A stretch of 39,645 nt of DNA, taken from assembly GCA_903827955.1 (NCBI GenBank), contig CAIKKJ010000032.1, positions 1-39,645 on the forward strand, given 5' to 3'. Shown here piece by piece: positions 1-8,140 of the stretch (position 1 is its first letter; each line of letters starts with the position of its first letter). Origin of the DNA: an uncultured Verrucomicrobia subdivision 3 bacterium (GTDB taxonomy: Bacteria > Verrucomicrobiota > Verrucomicrobiia > Limisphaerales > UBA11358). Below the pieces are notes generated by a model, which was not told where the DNA came from, did not search any database, and saw only the letters and a list, made by a program, of their open reading frames with translations. The translations under genes and the position numbers were made by a program.

Positions 1-158
1 AAGTTGATGGTGTCGAGGCCGGGGTTGGCGTTCGCATCGAGAATCGCCTGCCGCAAAGTTCCCGCGCCACTGTTCGCAGTGCTCGTGACGACAAAGGTTG
101 CGGCGGAAACCGTGTGGAAGAAAAAGCTGGCCAGCAGAATGGCGCACGGGACTTTCAT
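1..158 (-). CDS. Secreted beta-helix-type repeat protein, N-terminus only (partial)
   Basis: The reading frame starts at ATG 158 on the minus strand and runs off the left edge of the window, giving 52 codons. The first ~19 residues (MKVPCAILLASFFFHTVSAA) form a signal peptide. The mature part begins TFVVTSTANSGAGTLRQAI and continues DANANPGLDTIN, the characteristic opening of large exported parallel beta-helix (right-handed, pectate-lyase-like or choice-of-anchor) proteins of environmental Gram-negatives. The role is probably cell-surface or secreted adhesion or carbohydrate interaction, but the repeats themselves lie outside the window. No clear Shine-Dalgarno precedes the ATG. It shares direction with no partner gene in view; the next minus-strand gene upstream ends at 214. 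Confidence 0.7.
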   Translation of the reverse strand, partial: MKVPCAILLASFFFHTVSAATFVVTSTANSGAGTLRQAILDANANPGLDTIN

Positions 159-213
159 GAAACTAAATTGCCGTAAGCTGCGGGGGACGACAAGTGACAT
201 TTGTCTGACAAAG

Positions 214-897
214 CTATTCCCAGCCGGACATTGAATCGTAGCGGAAAGTCATCTCGTTCGTGTTGTAGCCGTTGAACCATTTCGCGTGGCCGTCGGCGAA
301 CAGGATGTTCTGGCCTTTGCTGTGCGCCTGCCATTCTTCCCAAGGGATTCCGTTCGCCGGGCCGCCGACGCAGTTTTGCGAGTAGTCATCTTTGTCCGCG
401 TCCGTAGGTTCAAAGTCCAATGTGTCGCCGCTGACGACGAGCGCGGAGGGAAAAAGAATTTTCCGTTCGTCCACCGATGCGCGCTGAAAATTCGCCGCTG
501 CAAACGCCGCGCGGGCACCGTTGAAATAATTGAACCGCGATTGTTCGGACGACGGCAGCAGCTTGTTCGACGGGCAGCGGTAGATGTTGGTGCTTTGCGT
601 GTAGGAGACGATTTGCTGCATCCAAGCGTTGGTTGGCGCGTCGGGCGTGACGGTGTTCCAAGGGATGTTGCCGCCGGATTTGGGATAGCGCCCCGTGGCA
701 TCGTCCGCATACATTTTCATGCCGAGGCTGATCTGGTGCAGGTTGGAATTGCAGGTGATCGTCCACGCGCGCTGCTTCGCCGCCGCGAGTGCGGGCAGAA
801 GCATCGCCGCCAAAATTGCGATGATGGCAATGACCACCAGCAGTTCAATCAGCGTGAAACCTTGTTTGCGCTTTTCCGTTTTAGAAAAGTCTACAAT
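214..897 (-). CDS. Pseudopilin-like H-X9-DG protein lacking a standard start codon
   Basis: The frame encodes a type IV pilin-like N-terminus ([19 protein letters not shown]) with the prepilin peptidase site G|FTLIE and a hydrophobic helix. A variable globular domain follows, then near the C-terminus [12 protein letters not shown], an exact H-X9-DG motif as in the prepilin-processing-associated family common in Planctomycetes and Verrucomicrobia. It should be an exported, membrane-anchored surface or secretion-system protein. In this frame the stop TGA at 906-904 is followed by no ATG, GTG or TTG before the prepilin motif. The first GTG (837) lies inside the hydrophobic helix and would remove the FTLIE site. 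I place the start at ATT 897, a rare initiation codon, as the only start-like codon that keeps the motif. The gene may instead have lost its 5' end. Stop TAG is at 216-214. Confidence 0.7.
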   Translation of the reverse strand: MVDFSKTEKRKQGFTLIELLVVIAIIAILAAMLLPALAAAKQRAWTITCNSNLHQISLGMKMYADDATGRYPKSGGNIPWNTVTPDAPTNAWMQQIVSYTQSTNIYRCPSNKLLPSSEQSRFNYFNGARAAFAAANFQRASVDERKILFPSALVVSGDTLDFEPTDADKDDYSQNCVGGPANGIPWEEWQAHSKGQNILFADGHAKWFNGYNTNEMTFRYDSMSGWE

Positions 898-959
898 GCC
901 TAGTCAGACTGGAAAAATGGCGCGGAGGTTTCAGTTTTTTTTGGGATCACCGGACACCG

Positions 960-1802
960 TCACGGTGGAAAACCAATCGCCAGTTTCACCGCTGAATATT
1001 CCGGGTGAATTTTTCCATCGCGCGTGCGGATGATGAGCTCCGGTTCCGTCCACGTCTGGCCGCGAAACCACTCGGGCAAATCCTCCGCGCGCATCAGGCC
1101 AAACAACCCGACGAGCGCCGGGTCGCCTTCGCGGAAAACCACGGGACGCTTGCGAACGATGACGAGGCCGGCCTCGCGTGCGCCCGCCTCCACGCGGGCA
1201 AGCTGCGCGGGTGCGTGCGGGAATACGCACGCAAAGAAACCGCCGGGTGCCAGATGCTTTGCGGCGGTGACACAGTAGTCAGCAACTGTGCCGCGCAACT
1301 CAAAACGGCAGGCAAGCTTTTGCGGATGTTCGCTTTCCACGCCGTCGCCGAGCGGAAAATACGGCGGGCTGCCGGTGATGAGGTCGAACTTTTCAACCGC
1401 GCGCAAAATATTCGGCGAGCGGAAATCGCCTTCGCGAATTTCATAGCGGTCTTCGATGCCATTGAAGCGCGACGATTTTCTGGCGAGCGAAACACTTTCG
1501 CTTTGCGCCTCAACAGTTACAAATTTCGCGCCGGGCAAGCGCCACGCACAAATCATCCCGACCGTGCCGATGCCGCTGCCAAGGTCGAGCGCGGTGCGCG
1601 CAGTCGGGCACCAAGTTGTGCCATACCACGCGGTCAAAATATCGTCGGTGGAAAAACGATGGCCCTCGCGCAGTTGAAACAAACGGAAATGTCCGCTGAT
1701 GGCATCCAGCGTTTCGTGCGGTTCAACCGTCGCGCCGGAAATCAAGCCCGGCGGAACCGGCCCTGGTTTGGCCCAGCCTTTGAAATGCGTTTCCAGATTC
1801 AC
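960..1802 (-). CDS. TrmN6/YfiC-like SAM-dependent methyltransferase
   Basis: A 280-residue class I methyltransferase. Motif I (LDLGSGIGTVG) is near residues 73-82 and an SPPYF motif at 145-149 stands where N6-adenine methylases have NPPY. The N-terminal region (FRLFQLREGHRFSTDDILTAWY) matches the segment before motif I in tRNA1(Val) adenine-37 N6-methyltransferases of the TrmN6/YfiC type. The likely reaction is N6 methylation of an adenine in tRNA or another structured RNA, in the cytoplasm; the exact target is inferred. The N of NPPY is replaced by S, which is tolerated in some RNA methylases. The start is GTG 1802, overlapping the stop of the upstream cation-efflux gene in a GTGA, so the two are translationally coupled. 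Confidence 0.75.
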   Translation of the reverse strand: MNLETHFKGWAKPGPVPPGLISGATVEPHETLDAISGHFRLFQLREGHRFSTDDILTAWYGTTWCPTARTALDLGSGIGTVGMICAWRLPGAKFVTVEAQSESVSLARKSSRFNGIEDRYEIREGDFRSPNILRAVEKFDLITGSPPYFPLGDGVESEHPQKLACRFELRGTVADYCVTAAKHLAPGGFFACVFPHAPAQLARVEAGAREAGLVIVRKRPVVFREGDPALVGLFGLMRAEDLPEWFRGQTWTEPELIIRTRDGKIHPEYSAVKLAIGFPP

Positions 1803-2695
1803 GCCGACAAAGTGGTTTTGGGTTTAAGCGGTTCGATATGCACCAACACATCGCGCACGGCGGAATTTTCCGCGCGTAATTTGTCTTTCACCAGATGGCC
1901 GATACGGTGTGAGTGTTCCACGGTCATCTGCGGATCCACGACCACATGGATGTCCACAAACAATTGCCAGCCCATCTTGCGCACATGACATTTATCAATG
2001 TCATCCACACCGGGAATCGTTTTGGCGATGGCGCGAATTTGATCGATCAGTTCCCGTTCCGGCGCGCGGTCCATCAATTCGTTCAAGGCCGGACGCAGGA
2101 GAATGAAGCCGTTGAAGGCAATGACGCCCGCCGCCGCCAGCGCCGCCCAATCGTCCGCCGCTTCATAACCTTTGCCGCCGATGAGCGCCACGGTGATGCC
2201 GATGCCGGCTGCCAATGAGGTGATGGCGTCGCTGCGATGATGCCACGCATCGCTGCGCACGGCGGAGCTATCCACTTCCGTTGCCGTGCGTAACACCGAC
2301 CGGAACAGCGTTTCTTTGACGATGACCACGGCGATCAAAACGACCAGCGTGAATGGTGCAGGCGCTTGATGTGGTTCAGATATTTCGGCGACCGAGCGGA
2401 CGGCGATCCAGCCGGCGGCGATGACGAGCATGACCGAGACGATGGCGGCGGCGAGCGGTTCCGCCTTACCGTGGCCGTAGGGATGATCATCGTCCGGCGG
2501 TGTTTCCGCAACGACCAGCCCGCGCCAGACGATGATGGAACTGAAGATGTCGGCGAAGGATTCCACCGCATCCGCGATGAGCGCGTGCGAATGACCGAAG
2601 ATGCCCGCTGCCAGTTTGGAGCAGGCCAGCACAAGGTTCGTGGCCATCCCGGTAAAGGTGGCGCGTAAACTTTGTTTTAACCGGACGGAAGACAC
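1799..2695 (-). CDS. Cation diffusion facilitator (CDF) family metal efflux protein
   Basis: A 298-residue inner-membrane exporter of divalent metals (Zn, Cd, Fe, Mn or Co; substrate not determinable) driven by proton exchange. Family marks are ADAVESFAD in TM2 (D42, D49), the loop DDDHPYGHGKAEPLAA at 68-83, and HHRSD in TM5, giving H152-xxx-D156 of the transport site. About six membrane helices precede a cytoplasmic C-terminal metallochaperone-like domain from about residue 210, with VDDIDKCHVRKMG and a conserved HSH. The start is GTG 2695, because no ATG lies upstream in frame. The gene is followed without a gap by the methyltransferase. Upstream lies an imperfect palindrome (2704-2775) separating it from the DUF1015 gene. 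Confidence 0.88.
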   Translation of the reverse strand: MSSVRLKQSLRATFTGMATNLVLACSKLAAGIFGHSHALIADAVESFADIFSSIIVWRGLVVAETPPDDDHPYGHGKAEPLAAAIVSVMLVIAAGWIAVRSVAEISEPHQAPAPFTLVVLIAVVIVKETLFRSVLRTATEVDSSAVRSDAWHHRSDAITSLAAGIGITVALIGGKGYEAADDWAALAAAGVIAFNGFILLRPALNELMDRAPERELIDQIRAIAKTIPGVDDIDKCHVRKMGWQLFVDIHVVVDPQMTVEHSHRIGHLVKDKLRAENSAVRDVLVHIEPLKPKTTLSA

Positions 2696-2703
2696 GCAGG
2701 GAT

Positions 2704-2775
2704 TGTAGCGACGTCTCGAGAGAGCGCTGCAAAATTTTGATTGAAAGTGCGGCGCTCTGCCGAGACGCCGCTACA
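2704..2775. repeat. Imperfect inverted repeat, 27-nt arms, 18-nt loop
   Basis: Arms 2704-2730 and 2749-2775 are complementary at 23 of 27 positions (mismatches at arm positions 8, 16, 17 and 25). The loop is 2731-2748. The outer edge TGTAGCG / CGCTACA and the core CGTCTCG / CGAGACG match perfectly. It fills almost all of the space between the DUF1015 stop codon (2778) and the CDF start (2695). No T-run follows on the minus strand, so it is not a standard terminator. It resembles a dispersed palindromic intergenic element (REP- or MITE-like); the copy number cannot be judged from this window. Confidence 0.75.
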
Positions 2776-2777
2776 AG

Positions 2778-3992
2778 TCAAATCATGTGGCAGAACATCG
2801 CGTCGCGCAGCTTCGGCTCGAACCAGGTGCTCTTGGGCGGCATGATGCCGCCGGCGTCGGCGATCTGCATGAGGTCTTCGATGCTCGTGGGGAACATCGA
2901 GAACGCACAGGCGTATTCGCCGCTGTTGACGAGCTTTTCCAGTTCCGCCGTGCCGCGGATGCCGCCGACGAAATTGATTTTTTTGCTCGTGCGCGGATCG
3001 TCAATGCCGAACAGCGGCGCGAGGACATTTTTCTGGAGCAACGTCACGTCGAGCTTTTCAATCGGGTCGCTGACGTTCGTGAGCTTGGGCTTGAAGGTGA
3101 GCGTGTGCCAGCGTTTGTTCATGAACAGGCCGAGCTCATGCTTGCGTGTGGGTTTGGCGCTGCCCATGCGGACGATGTTGAAAGTTTCTTCCAGCTTCTT
3201 GAGCAGTTCCGGCGGCGTAAGGCCGTTCAAATCTTTCAGCACGCGGTTGTAGGGCAGGATCTGCATCTGGTTGTGCGGAAAAATCACGGTGAGAAACTGC
3301 CCGCTGTGGCCCGCGCCGTTGCGCGATTTGAAAATCCGTCCTGCCGCCGCGCTGCGGTGATGGCCGTCGGCGATGTAGAGCGATGGAATCGCGGCAAACT
3401 GTCCCTCGACGAAGGAAATGTCATCCGCACCGGCGATGACCCACGAGGTATGGCGCACGCCGTCTTTGCCGGTGAAATCCACGGCGGGCACTTCGGTCGC
3501 CTTGCGCGCGACGAATTCGTCAAACGCGGCGATGGCGCGATAGGTCAGGAACACCGGGCCGGTCTGTGAGTTGAGCGCTTCAATATGGCGCACGCGATCA
3601 TCTTCTTTGTCCACGCGGGTTAGCTCGTGCTTTTTGATGATATTGGCGAGATATTCCGCGCAGCTCGCGGCAGCGACGAGGCCGACCTGTGAATGACCAG
3701 CCATGACCTGCCGATACAAATAAAAGTTTGCCTTGTCGTCCTGCTTGAGCGCGCCGGTTGAAATCAGCTCGGCAAAATTTTCTTTACCCTTGGCATAAAC
3801 TGCCGAAGAGTAGATGTCTGTGCCCGTGGGTAGGTCAATTTCCGGCTTGCTGACGTGCAGGAAACTCAACGGATTGCCATCGGCGAGCACGCGTGCTTCC
3901 TCCGAAGACATGACGTCGTAGGGCAGCTCGCAGATTTGCGCGGCGAGTTCAGGTTTCGGTCGGAGAGCGGCAAACGGTTTAAGTGTAGACAT
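2778..3992 (-). CDS. DUF1015 family protein
   Basis: A cytoplasmic protein of about 404 residues belonging to the DUF1015 family. The recognisable signatures are the N-terminal FAALRPKPELA ... ELPYDVMSSEEA, the block NPLSFLHVSKPEIDLP and the near-invariant IADGHHRSAAA. The biochemical function is not established from this sequence; a role in serine or phosphoserine metabolism has been suggested from gene neighbourhoods elsewhere, but no such neighbours occur here. I chose ATG 3992 (MSTLKPFAALRP) rather than the longer frame to 4028, because the family begins with this KPFAALRP segment. It is divergent from the HDOD gene (4088), with a 95-bp shared upstream region. No membrane segments or signal peptide are visible. 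Confidence 0.85.
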   Translation of the reverse strand: MSTLKPFAALRPKPELAAQICELPYDVMSSEEARVLADGNPLSFLHVSKPEIDLPTGTDIYSSAVYAKGKENFAELISTGALKQDDKANFYLYRQVMAGHSQVGLVAAASCAEYLANIIKKHELTRVDKEDDRVRHIEALNSQTGPVFLTYRAIAAFDEFVARKATEVPAVDFTGKDGVRHTSWVIAGADDISFVEGQFAAIPSLYIADGHHRSAAAGRIFKSRNGAGHSGQFLTVIFPHNQMQILPYNRVLKDLNGLTPPELLKKLEETFNIVRMGSAKPTRKHELGLFMNKRWHTLTFKPKLTNVSDPIEKLDVTLLQKNVLAPLFGIDDPRTSKKINFVGGIRGTAELEKLVNSGEYACAFSMFPTSIEDLMQIADAGGIMPPKSTWFEPKLRDAMFCHMI

Positions 3993-4087
3993 AAAATGAG
4001 CGGGGAATTTACGCCAAAACGCGGCCAACGCACGAACAAATTACGCGGATGATGATTTTTTGACGGGAATTTTTTGCATGGATATGC

Positions 4088-4918
4088 ATGAATAATATCA
4101 AAGCCATTCTGGACAAGATGGAGACGTTGCCGATGTCGCCATCCATGTTGCCGAAGTTGTTGCCGTATCTCAGCGATGTGAACACCAATTTCGACGAGGT
4201 GGTGCGCATCATTTCGCTGGAACAGACGCTGACGGCGAAGCTGCTGCAGATTTGCAATAGCGCATTTTTTGGTCAGGACGAGCCGGTGTCCTCCGTGGCC
4301 GAGGCGGTGAACCGCGTGGGTTACCAGTCCATTTACCTGCTGGCGGCGATGATCAACGGCAGCAACAGTTTTCCTACGCCTTCGCCAGCCGGCATTGACA
4401 CCGGCAAGCTATGGAAGCACAGCGTGTCCACGGCGTTCAATTCCAAGTTTGCCGCCGAGTCTGCCGGACTGGATGCAAACTTGCTTTTCACCGCCGGGCT
4501 GATGCATGACATCGGCAAGGTTGTCGTCGCGCAAATCGCCGCCGGTAAAAACCTGCCGCCGTTCCACCTGCCCAGCAATCAGGAATCGCTCGACCGGGAA
4601 ACGCTGACCCTTGGGTTCAACCACGCCCACGTTGGCGCAGCGCTGCTGGAAAAATGGAATTTGCCGCCCCAGCTGGTCGCCAGTGTGCGGCATCACCACG
4701 ACCCGCAGGGTGCGGCGGATTTCAAAAAAATTTCCGCGTGTGTCGCCATCGGCAACGCCCTGGCGCACAGCCAGGAATACGCAAAGGCCTTGGAAAGCGA
4801 GACGTTTGCCACCGCCATGACCATCCTCAAACTGGACTCCAGCCATTTGAAGCAGTGGCAACTGCGGTTCAATGAGGCGCGGGATCTCATTGCCGGCATG
4901 AGCAAGCTGCCGTTGTGA
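4088..4918 (+). CDS. HDOD domain protein with intact HD residues
   Basis: A 276-residue protein made almost wholly of an HDOD domain (signal-output domain related to HD-GYP phosphodiesterases). The N-terminal part (LPMSPSMLPKLL, then ISLEQTLTAKLLQICNSAFFG at 42-62) is the typical HDOD start. Unlike many HDOD proteins it keeps H111, the MHDIGK motif (H140, D141), a later NHAHVG histidine pair and VRHHHDP, so it may still bind metal and act as a phosphohydrolase. The substrate is unknown. No sensor, receiver or GGDEF domain is attached. The start is ATG 4088. It is divergent from the DUF1015 gene and lies just ahead of rpmB. Confidence 0.85.
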   Translation: MNNIKAILDKMETLPMSPSMLPKLLPYLSDVNTNFDEVVRIISLEQTLTAKLLQICNSAFFGQDEPVSSVAEAVNRVGYQSIYLLAAMINGSNSFPTPSPAGIDTGKLWKHSVSTAFNSKFAAESAGLDANLLFTAGLMHDIGKVVVAQIAAGKNLPPFHLPSNQESLDRETLTLGFNHAHVGAALLEKWNLPPQLVASVRHHHDPQGAADFKKISACVAIGNALAHSQEYAKALESETFATAMTILKLDSSHLKQWQLRFNEARDLIAGMSKLPL

Positions 4919-4946
4919 GCGCAGCGGTTTTTCATTAAAATAAAAC

Positions 4947-4974
4947 TTGCCTTCAAGACGTTGACTGCTAGTCT
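4947..4974 (+). promoter_or_regulatory. Candidate sigma70-type promoter for rpmB
   Basis: TTGCCT (4947-4952) and TAGTCT (4969-4974) are separated by 16 bases and would start transcription about 20 bases before the rpmB ATG (5002). An overlapping alternative uses TTGACT (4961-4966) with TTTAAC (4984-4989). The assignment rests on consensus match only. Confidence 0.35.
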
Positions 4975-5001
4975 TTGCGGCCTTTTAACGAAAGAAAATT
5001 T

Positions 5002-5277
5002 ATGTCACGCATTTGTGAATTGACCGGTAAACGCCCCATGAAGGGCAACATCATTTGGCGCTCGGGTAAGTCCAAAAAATCAGGCGGTATCGGCACGCAC
5101 GTCACCGCTATCACCAAGCGCAAGTTCCGCGTGAACCTCCAGCGCGTGAAAGCAGTCATGCCCAACGGCGAAGTCCGCTATGTTCGCGTTTCCGCCGCCG
5201 CCCTCAAGCAAGGCCTCGTCACCAAAGCGCCCAAGCGCACTTGGAAAAAGGGCGATGTAGCCAAGAAGAAGGCTTGA
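5002..5277 (+). CDS. rpmB: 50S ribosomal protein L28
   Basis: A 91-residue basic protein of the large ribosomal subunit. It begins MSRICELTGKRPMKGN, the bL28 signature, and continues with the conserved block THVTAITKRKFRVNLQ and the lysine-rich tail WKKGDVAKKKA. The start is ATG 5002 because the family starts with MS(R/K)xCxLTGK; the frame is open upstream to 4975 without family similarity. AAAGAAAA before the ATG is a poor ribosome site. The gene is probably monocistronic: a strong hairpin with a T-run (5303-5340) follows the stop. The usual partner rpmG is not adjacent. Confidence 0.97.
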   Translation: MSRICELTGKRPMKGNIIWRSGKSKKSGGIGTHVTAITKRKFRVNLQRVKAVMPNGEVRYVRVSAAALKQGLVTKAPKRTWKKGDVAKKKA

Positions 5278-5302
5278 ACCGGACGGGGATAGAGAATTGA
5301 AA

Positions 5303-5340
5303 ATAAAAAATGGCGTTCAGCAATGAACGCCATTTTTTAT
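5303..5340. terminator. Bidirectional intrinsic terminator between rpmB and smpB
   Basis: A perfect 17-bp stem (5303-5319 with 5324-5340) and a 4-base loop GCAA. The core TGGCGTTCA / TGAACGCCA is flanked by A6 on the left and T6 on the right, so each strand ends in a U-run. It lies 25 bases past the rpmB stop and 36 bases past the end of the convergent smpB, so it can serve both. Confidence 0.9.
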
Positions 5341-5375
5341 TTCCATCCTCCAGTCGCAATCATCCGGCTTCGCTT

Positions 5376-5831
5376 TTACTTGCCCTTTGTCCACTTCATC
5401 GTTGCACGTTTCATCTCGCGATCATCGTCGCGTTTCTTAAGATCTTCGCGCTTGTCGAACGATTGCTTGCCAGTGCCCACGCCGAGCGAAACTTTTACTT
5501 TTCCGTTCTTCCAGTAAAACGCCAGCGGGAACAGCGCGTTGCCCTTCACCGACGCCAGTTCAAACAGCTTGCGGATTTCCGTTCGGTGTAGCAGCAGTTT
5601 GCGCGGCGCCTTGAGTTCGTGGTTGTGAACGTTGCCGTGCGAGTATTCGTCAATGTGCGCGTTGTAGAGCCACGCCTCATTTTTCTCGATGCGCGCAAAG
5701 GCGTCGGCGATTTGACCCTTGCCCGCGCGTAGCGACTTGACCTCCGTGCCATGCAGCACGATGCCCGCCTCGAAAGTTTCGAGGACGTGATAATCGCGTC
5801 GTGCTTTGTGGTTGGTCACGATGTCGGCCAT
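5376..5831 (-). CDS. smpB: SsrA-binding protein SmpB
   Basis: A 151-residue tmRNA-binding protein needed for trans-translation rescue of stalled ribosomes. Conserved features are the start MADIVTNHKARRDYHVLETF, the GIVLHGTEVKSLRAGK block, the AHIDEYSHGN segment and LLHRTEIRKL. The C-terminal tail is rich in lysine, arginine and aspartate (KREDLKKRDDDREMKRA), as needed for its helix to enter the decoding site. Length and start (ATG 5831) match the family. The ssrA gene itself is not in this window. It is convergent with rpmB across the shared terminator. Confidence 0.97.
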   Translation of the reverse strand: MADIVTNHKARRDYHVLETFEAGIVLHGTEVKSLRAGKGQIADAFARIEKNEAWLYNAHIDEYSHGNVHNHELKAPRKLLLHRTEIRKLFELASVKGNALFPLAFYWKNGKVKVSLGVGTGKQSFDKREDLKKRDDDREMKRATMKWTKGK

Positions 5832-5870
5832 GAAAAATCTTTCGCGCAGCTTATGCGGATTCCAGGAAAT

Positions 5871-5899
5871 AAAAAAGCCGGAAGAAAATCTCTTCCGGC
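5871..5899 (-). terminator. Intrinsic terminator after rpoZ
   Basis: On the minus strand the arms GCCGGAAGA and TCTTCCGGC (5899-5891 and 5885-5877) form a 9-bp stem with a 5-base loop, followed by six T residues (complement of 5876-5871). It sits 25 bases after the rpoZ stop and 39 bases before the smpB start, so smpB needs its own promoter. Confidence 0.88.
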
Positions 5900-5924
5900 C
5901 CTTGAAAATCTTCTGAAGCGCGGC

Positions 5925-6179
5925 TCAATGCTTCTTACGTTTCTTGGGGATGAGTCGGACGGCGGCGACTTCGGCCGGCAGCTCCCAGCCCATCTTTTCC
6001 TCGATGATTTCCGTCAAAGCGATGTCCGCCAGACCCATGCTCGCCGGCACGTCCACGAGCGGACGGCCCCAGCCGCCGCCGCCGCTGTTGAGCTGGCGCA
6101 CACGGCGGGACACGATGTTGATCAAGACGTTCGGGCTGCCCACTTTTTCCAGGGCTTTTTTGCAAAGTTCAGCGTTCAT
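5925..6179 (-). CDS. rpoZ: DNA-directed RNA polymerase subunit omega
   Basis: An 84-residue protein matching the omega fold: KKALEKVGSPNVLINIVSRR, then VRQLNSG, which corresponds to the (V/A)xxR(A/V)RQL helix that clasps the beta-prime C-terminus, followed by MGLADIALTEIIEEK, the second conserved helix. The basic tail is IPKKRKKH. It helps assemble and stabilise RNA polymerase. The glycine-rich linker GGGGWG between the helices is lineage-specific. The start is ATG 6179, and an intrinsic terminator follows. The gene is divergent from the polyprenyl synthetase gene, with a 112-bp region between them that must hold both promoters. Confidence 0.85.
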   Translation of the reverse strand: MNAELCKKALEKVGSPNVLINIVSRRVRQLNSGGGGWGRPLVDVPASMGLADIALTEIIEEKMGWELPAEVAAVRLIPKKRKKH

Positions 6180-6291
6180 TTAATAAAGTCTAAAGTCGAG
6201 CGCGTCAGAATACCGGCTGCGCGCCTCAAAGCAATCATAAAAATTCCCTTCAAAGTTGCGCCCGATTCCGGCATCGTGCACAAATAATTTT

Positions 6292-7194
6292 ATGGCCGCC
6301 ACCAAACCATCGTTCGACCTGAACCAGTTCCTCGCCACCCGCACCGACGCCGTCAACGCCGCGCTCGACCAATTCCTGCCGTCCGAGAAAACCAAGCCCG
6401 CCACGATTCACAAAGCCATGCGCTACTCGCTCTTCGCCGGCGGCAAACGGATGCGCCCGGCAGTTCTCTTGGCCGCCGCCGAGGCTTGTGGAGGCAGCGA
6501 CGCAGACGCCATGCCGCTCGCCTGCGCCGTGGAGTGCATCCACACCTACTCGCTCATCCACGACGATTTGCCGGCGATGGACAACGACGATTTCCGCCGC
6601 GGCAAACCGACCAACCACAAAGTTTTCGGCGAAGGCATCGCCGTGCTCGCGGGTGACGCGCTGCTGACGCAGGCATTTGAGATCGCCGCGCAGTGCAAAA
6701 AATTTCCGCGCTATCCGCACGACAAAATTATTTTGGAAATCGCCAAGGCCTCCGGTTCAGTGCAACTCGTCGGCGGGCAAGTCGCGGATTTGGAAGGCGA
6801 AAACAAAAAACTGTCCATCGCCGAATTAAAATTCATCCACGAACGCAAGACCTCCGCGCTGCTCTGCTGTTCGGTTCGCCTCGGCGGCATGAGCGCGAAT
6901 TGTTCGCCCGCGCAACTCCAGGCGTTGACTGAATTTGGTTACAACGTCGGCCTCGCGTTCCAGGTGATTGACGACATCCTCGACGTGACGCAGACCAGCG
7001 AACAACTCGGCAAAACGGCGGGCAAAGATGTCGCGGTGCAAAAGGCGACCTATCCCTCAATCGTCGGCTTGGAAAAATCACGGCGCATTGCCACGCAACT
7101 GACAGACAAGGCATTTGCCGCGCTGAAAATTTTCAAAGGCAAAGCAATTGCGCTCGAAGCGCTGGCGGAATTTCTTTTGAAGCGCGACCGATAA
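6292..7194 (+). CDS. Short-chain polyprenyl diphosphate synthase (FPP/GGPP synthase)
   Basis: A 300-residue trans-isoprenyl diphosphate synthase joining isopentenyl diphosphate to allylic diphosphates to give farnesyl or geranylgeranyl diphosphate for quinones, carotenoids and undecaprenyl precursors. Seen are GGKRMRP (50-56), the first aspartate-rich motif DDLPAMDND (91-99) followed by RRGKPTNHK, the GDALLTQAFE block, and the second aspartate-rich motif DDILD. The residue pattern before the first motif (HTYSLIHDDLP) suits IspA-type enzymes; product length cannot be fixed by eye. I chose ATG 6292 (MAATKPSFDLNQF) over 6256 because the additional 12 residues are not family-like. It converges with the LolA-like gene, 8 bp away. 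Confidence 0.92.
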   Translation: MAATKPSFDLNQFLATRTDAVNAALDQFLPSEKTKPATIHKAMRYSLFAGGKRMRPAVLLAAAEACGGSDADAMPLACAVECIHTYSLIHDDLPAMDNDDFRRGKPTNHKVFGEGIAVLAGDALLTQAFEIAAQCKKFPRYPHDKIILEIAKASGSVQLVGGQVADLEGENKKLSIAELKFIHERKTSALLCCSVRLGGMSANCSPAQLQALTEFGYNVGLAFQVIDDILDVTQTSEQLGKTAGKDVAVQKATYPSIVGLEKSRRIATQLTDKAFAALKIFKGKAIALEALAEFLLKRDR

Positions 7195-7202
7195 CTTTTA
7201 AC

Positions 7203-8111
7203 TTACTTTGAAATCGTTGTATCACTTGGCGGCGTAAAAGCGAAGTCCGCCTTGGTGAGCGGAATATTTGTTTGGATGTTGCTCAAGCGCATGACCTGCA
7301 CGCCGGGTCTTCCGTTGGAAGTAAATTCAAGGACATACATCGTGATGAATCCGGCGGGATTTACATAGACGTGCTGTTCAAAGGAGGAATTCTCGCCGCC
7401 GGCAATGTTGCCGTTCACATAGTGATGCTGGATGACGTCGTAGGTGACACCGTTGATCTCCTTCTGGCCTTCGCTCTTCAATTCGCCGGGCTTGGAGTAA
7501 TACAGAAAATGCAAAGCGGTCGCGGGATTGAAAAATGCCTGCAAAGCGATGCTGTCCCACAGGTGGATATTGCTGCCATCGGGCGAAGTGGGCGAAGTGC
7601 TGTAAGTGCCACCGCCGGGCACAAGACCAGAAGCCTGACGCGCACCGAGGATGGAATCAAACGGTGCGTCACGGAAGGTTCGGTTCGGAAGAAAGCTTTT
7701 TGGCGTGAACGTGTAAATCTTTTCGCCGTCGGCGGCGACGGGATTGGGAAACGCCGGACGCGCCATGTAGTCGTAGGTGATGCGCATGAAATTCGGCTTC
7801 ATCATCAGCACTTTGCCGGTAATAAGTTGCTGTTGCTTGACAGAAGTGACGGAGTAAGTGAAGTCGGCGGACACGGTCTGCGCGGCGGCGGCGGCGGTGG
7901 AGATTTTTTGCAGTAACGCGGTGACAGCCGGATCAGCCACGTCGGCTGGCACTGCATTCCATGAGCCGGTAGCGAGAACCGCGTCCGCTGTCGTGCTAGC
8001 GGCGCTGGAACAAACGCCGCACTTTGTCTGCCGTGAACCACAGCAGCCCGCCAACGTAAAAATTATTGCGACGATGCCAGACATGCCGACGAGATAATAA
8101 TTACGATTCAT
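7203..8111 (-). CDS. LolA/DUF2092-like outer-membrane lipoprotein
   Basis: A 302-residue protein with a lipoprotein signal peptide: hydrophobic IVAIIFTLAGC, with C23 as the lipidated cysteine. The mature part starts with a serine/alanine-rich linker and then a segment typical of the LolA/LolB fold: sequential strands TVSADFTYSVTSVKQQQ, ITGKVLMMKPNFMRITYD and DGEKIYTFTPK, then a C-terminal stretch matching DUF2092-type carriers. It probably binds a hydrophobic ligand or lipoprotein acyl chain at the periplasmic face of a membrane; this is inference. Its own promoter is visible (8141-8168), with AAGGGA before ATG 8111 as a fair ribosome site. It is not clustered with other Lol genes. Confidence 0.7.
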   Translation of the reverse strand: MNRNYYLVGMSGIVAIIFTLAGCCGSRQTKCGVCSSAASTTADAVLATGSWNAVPADVADPAVTALLQKISTAAAAAQTVSADFTYSVTSVKQQQLITGKVLMMKPNFMRITYDYMARPAFPNPVAADGEKIYTFTPKSFLPNRTFRDAPFDSILGARQASGLVPGGGTYSTSPTSPDGSNIHLWDSIALQAFFNPATALHFLYYSKPGELKSEGQKEINGVTYDVIQHHYVNGNIAGGENSSFEQHVYVNPAGFITMYVLEFTSNGRPGVQVMRLSNIQTNIPLTKADFAFTPPSDTTISK

Positions 8112-8140
8112 ATTTTTCCCTTTATTAACAATCTAGCAGC

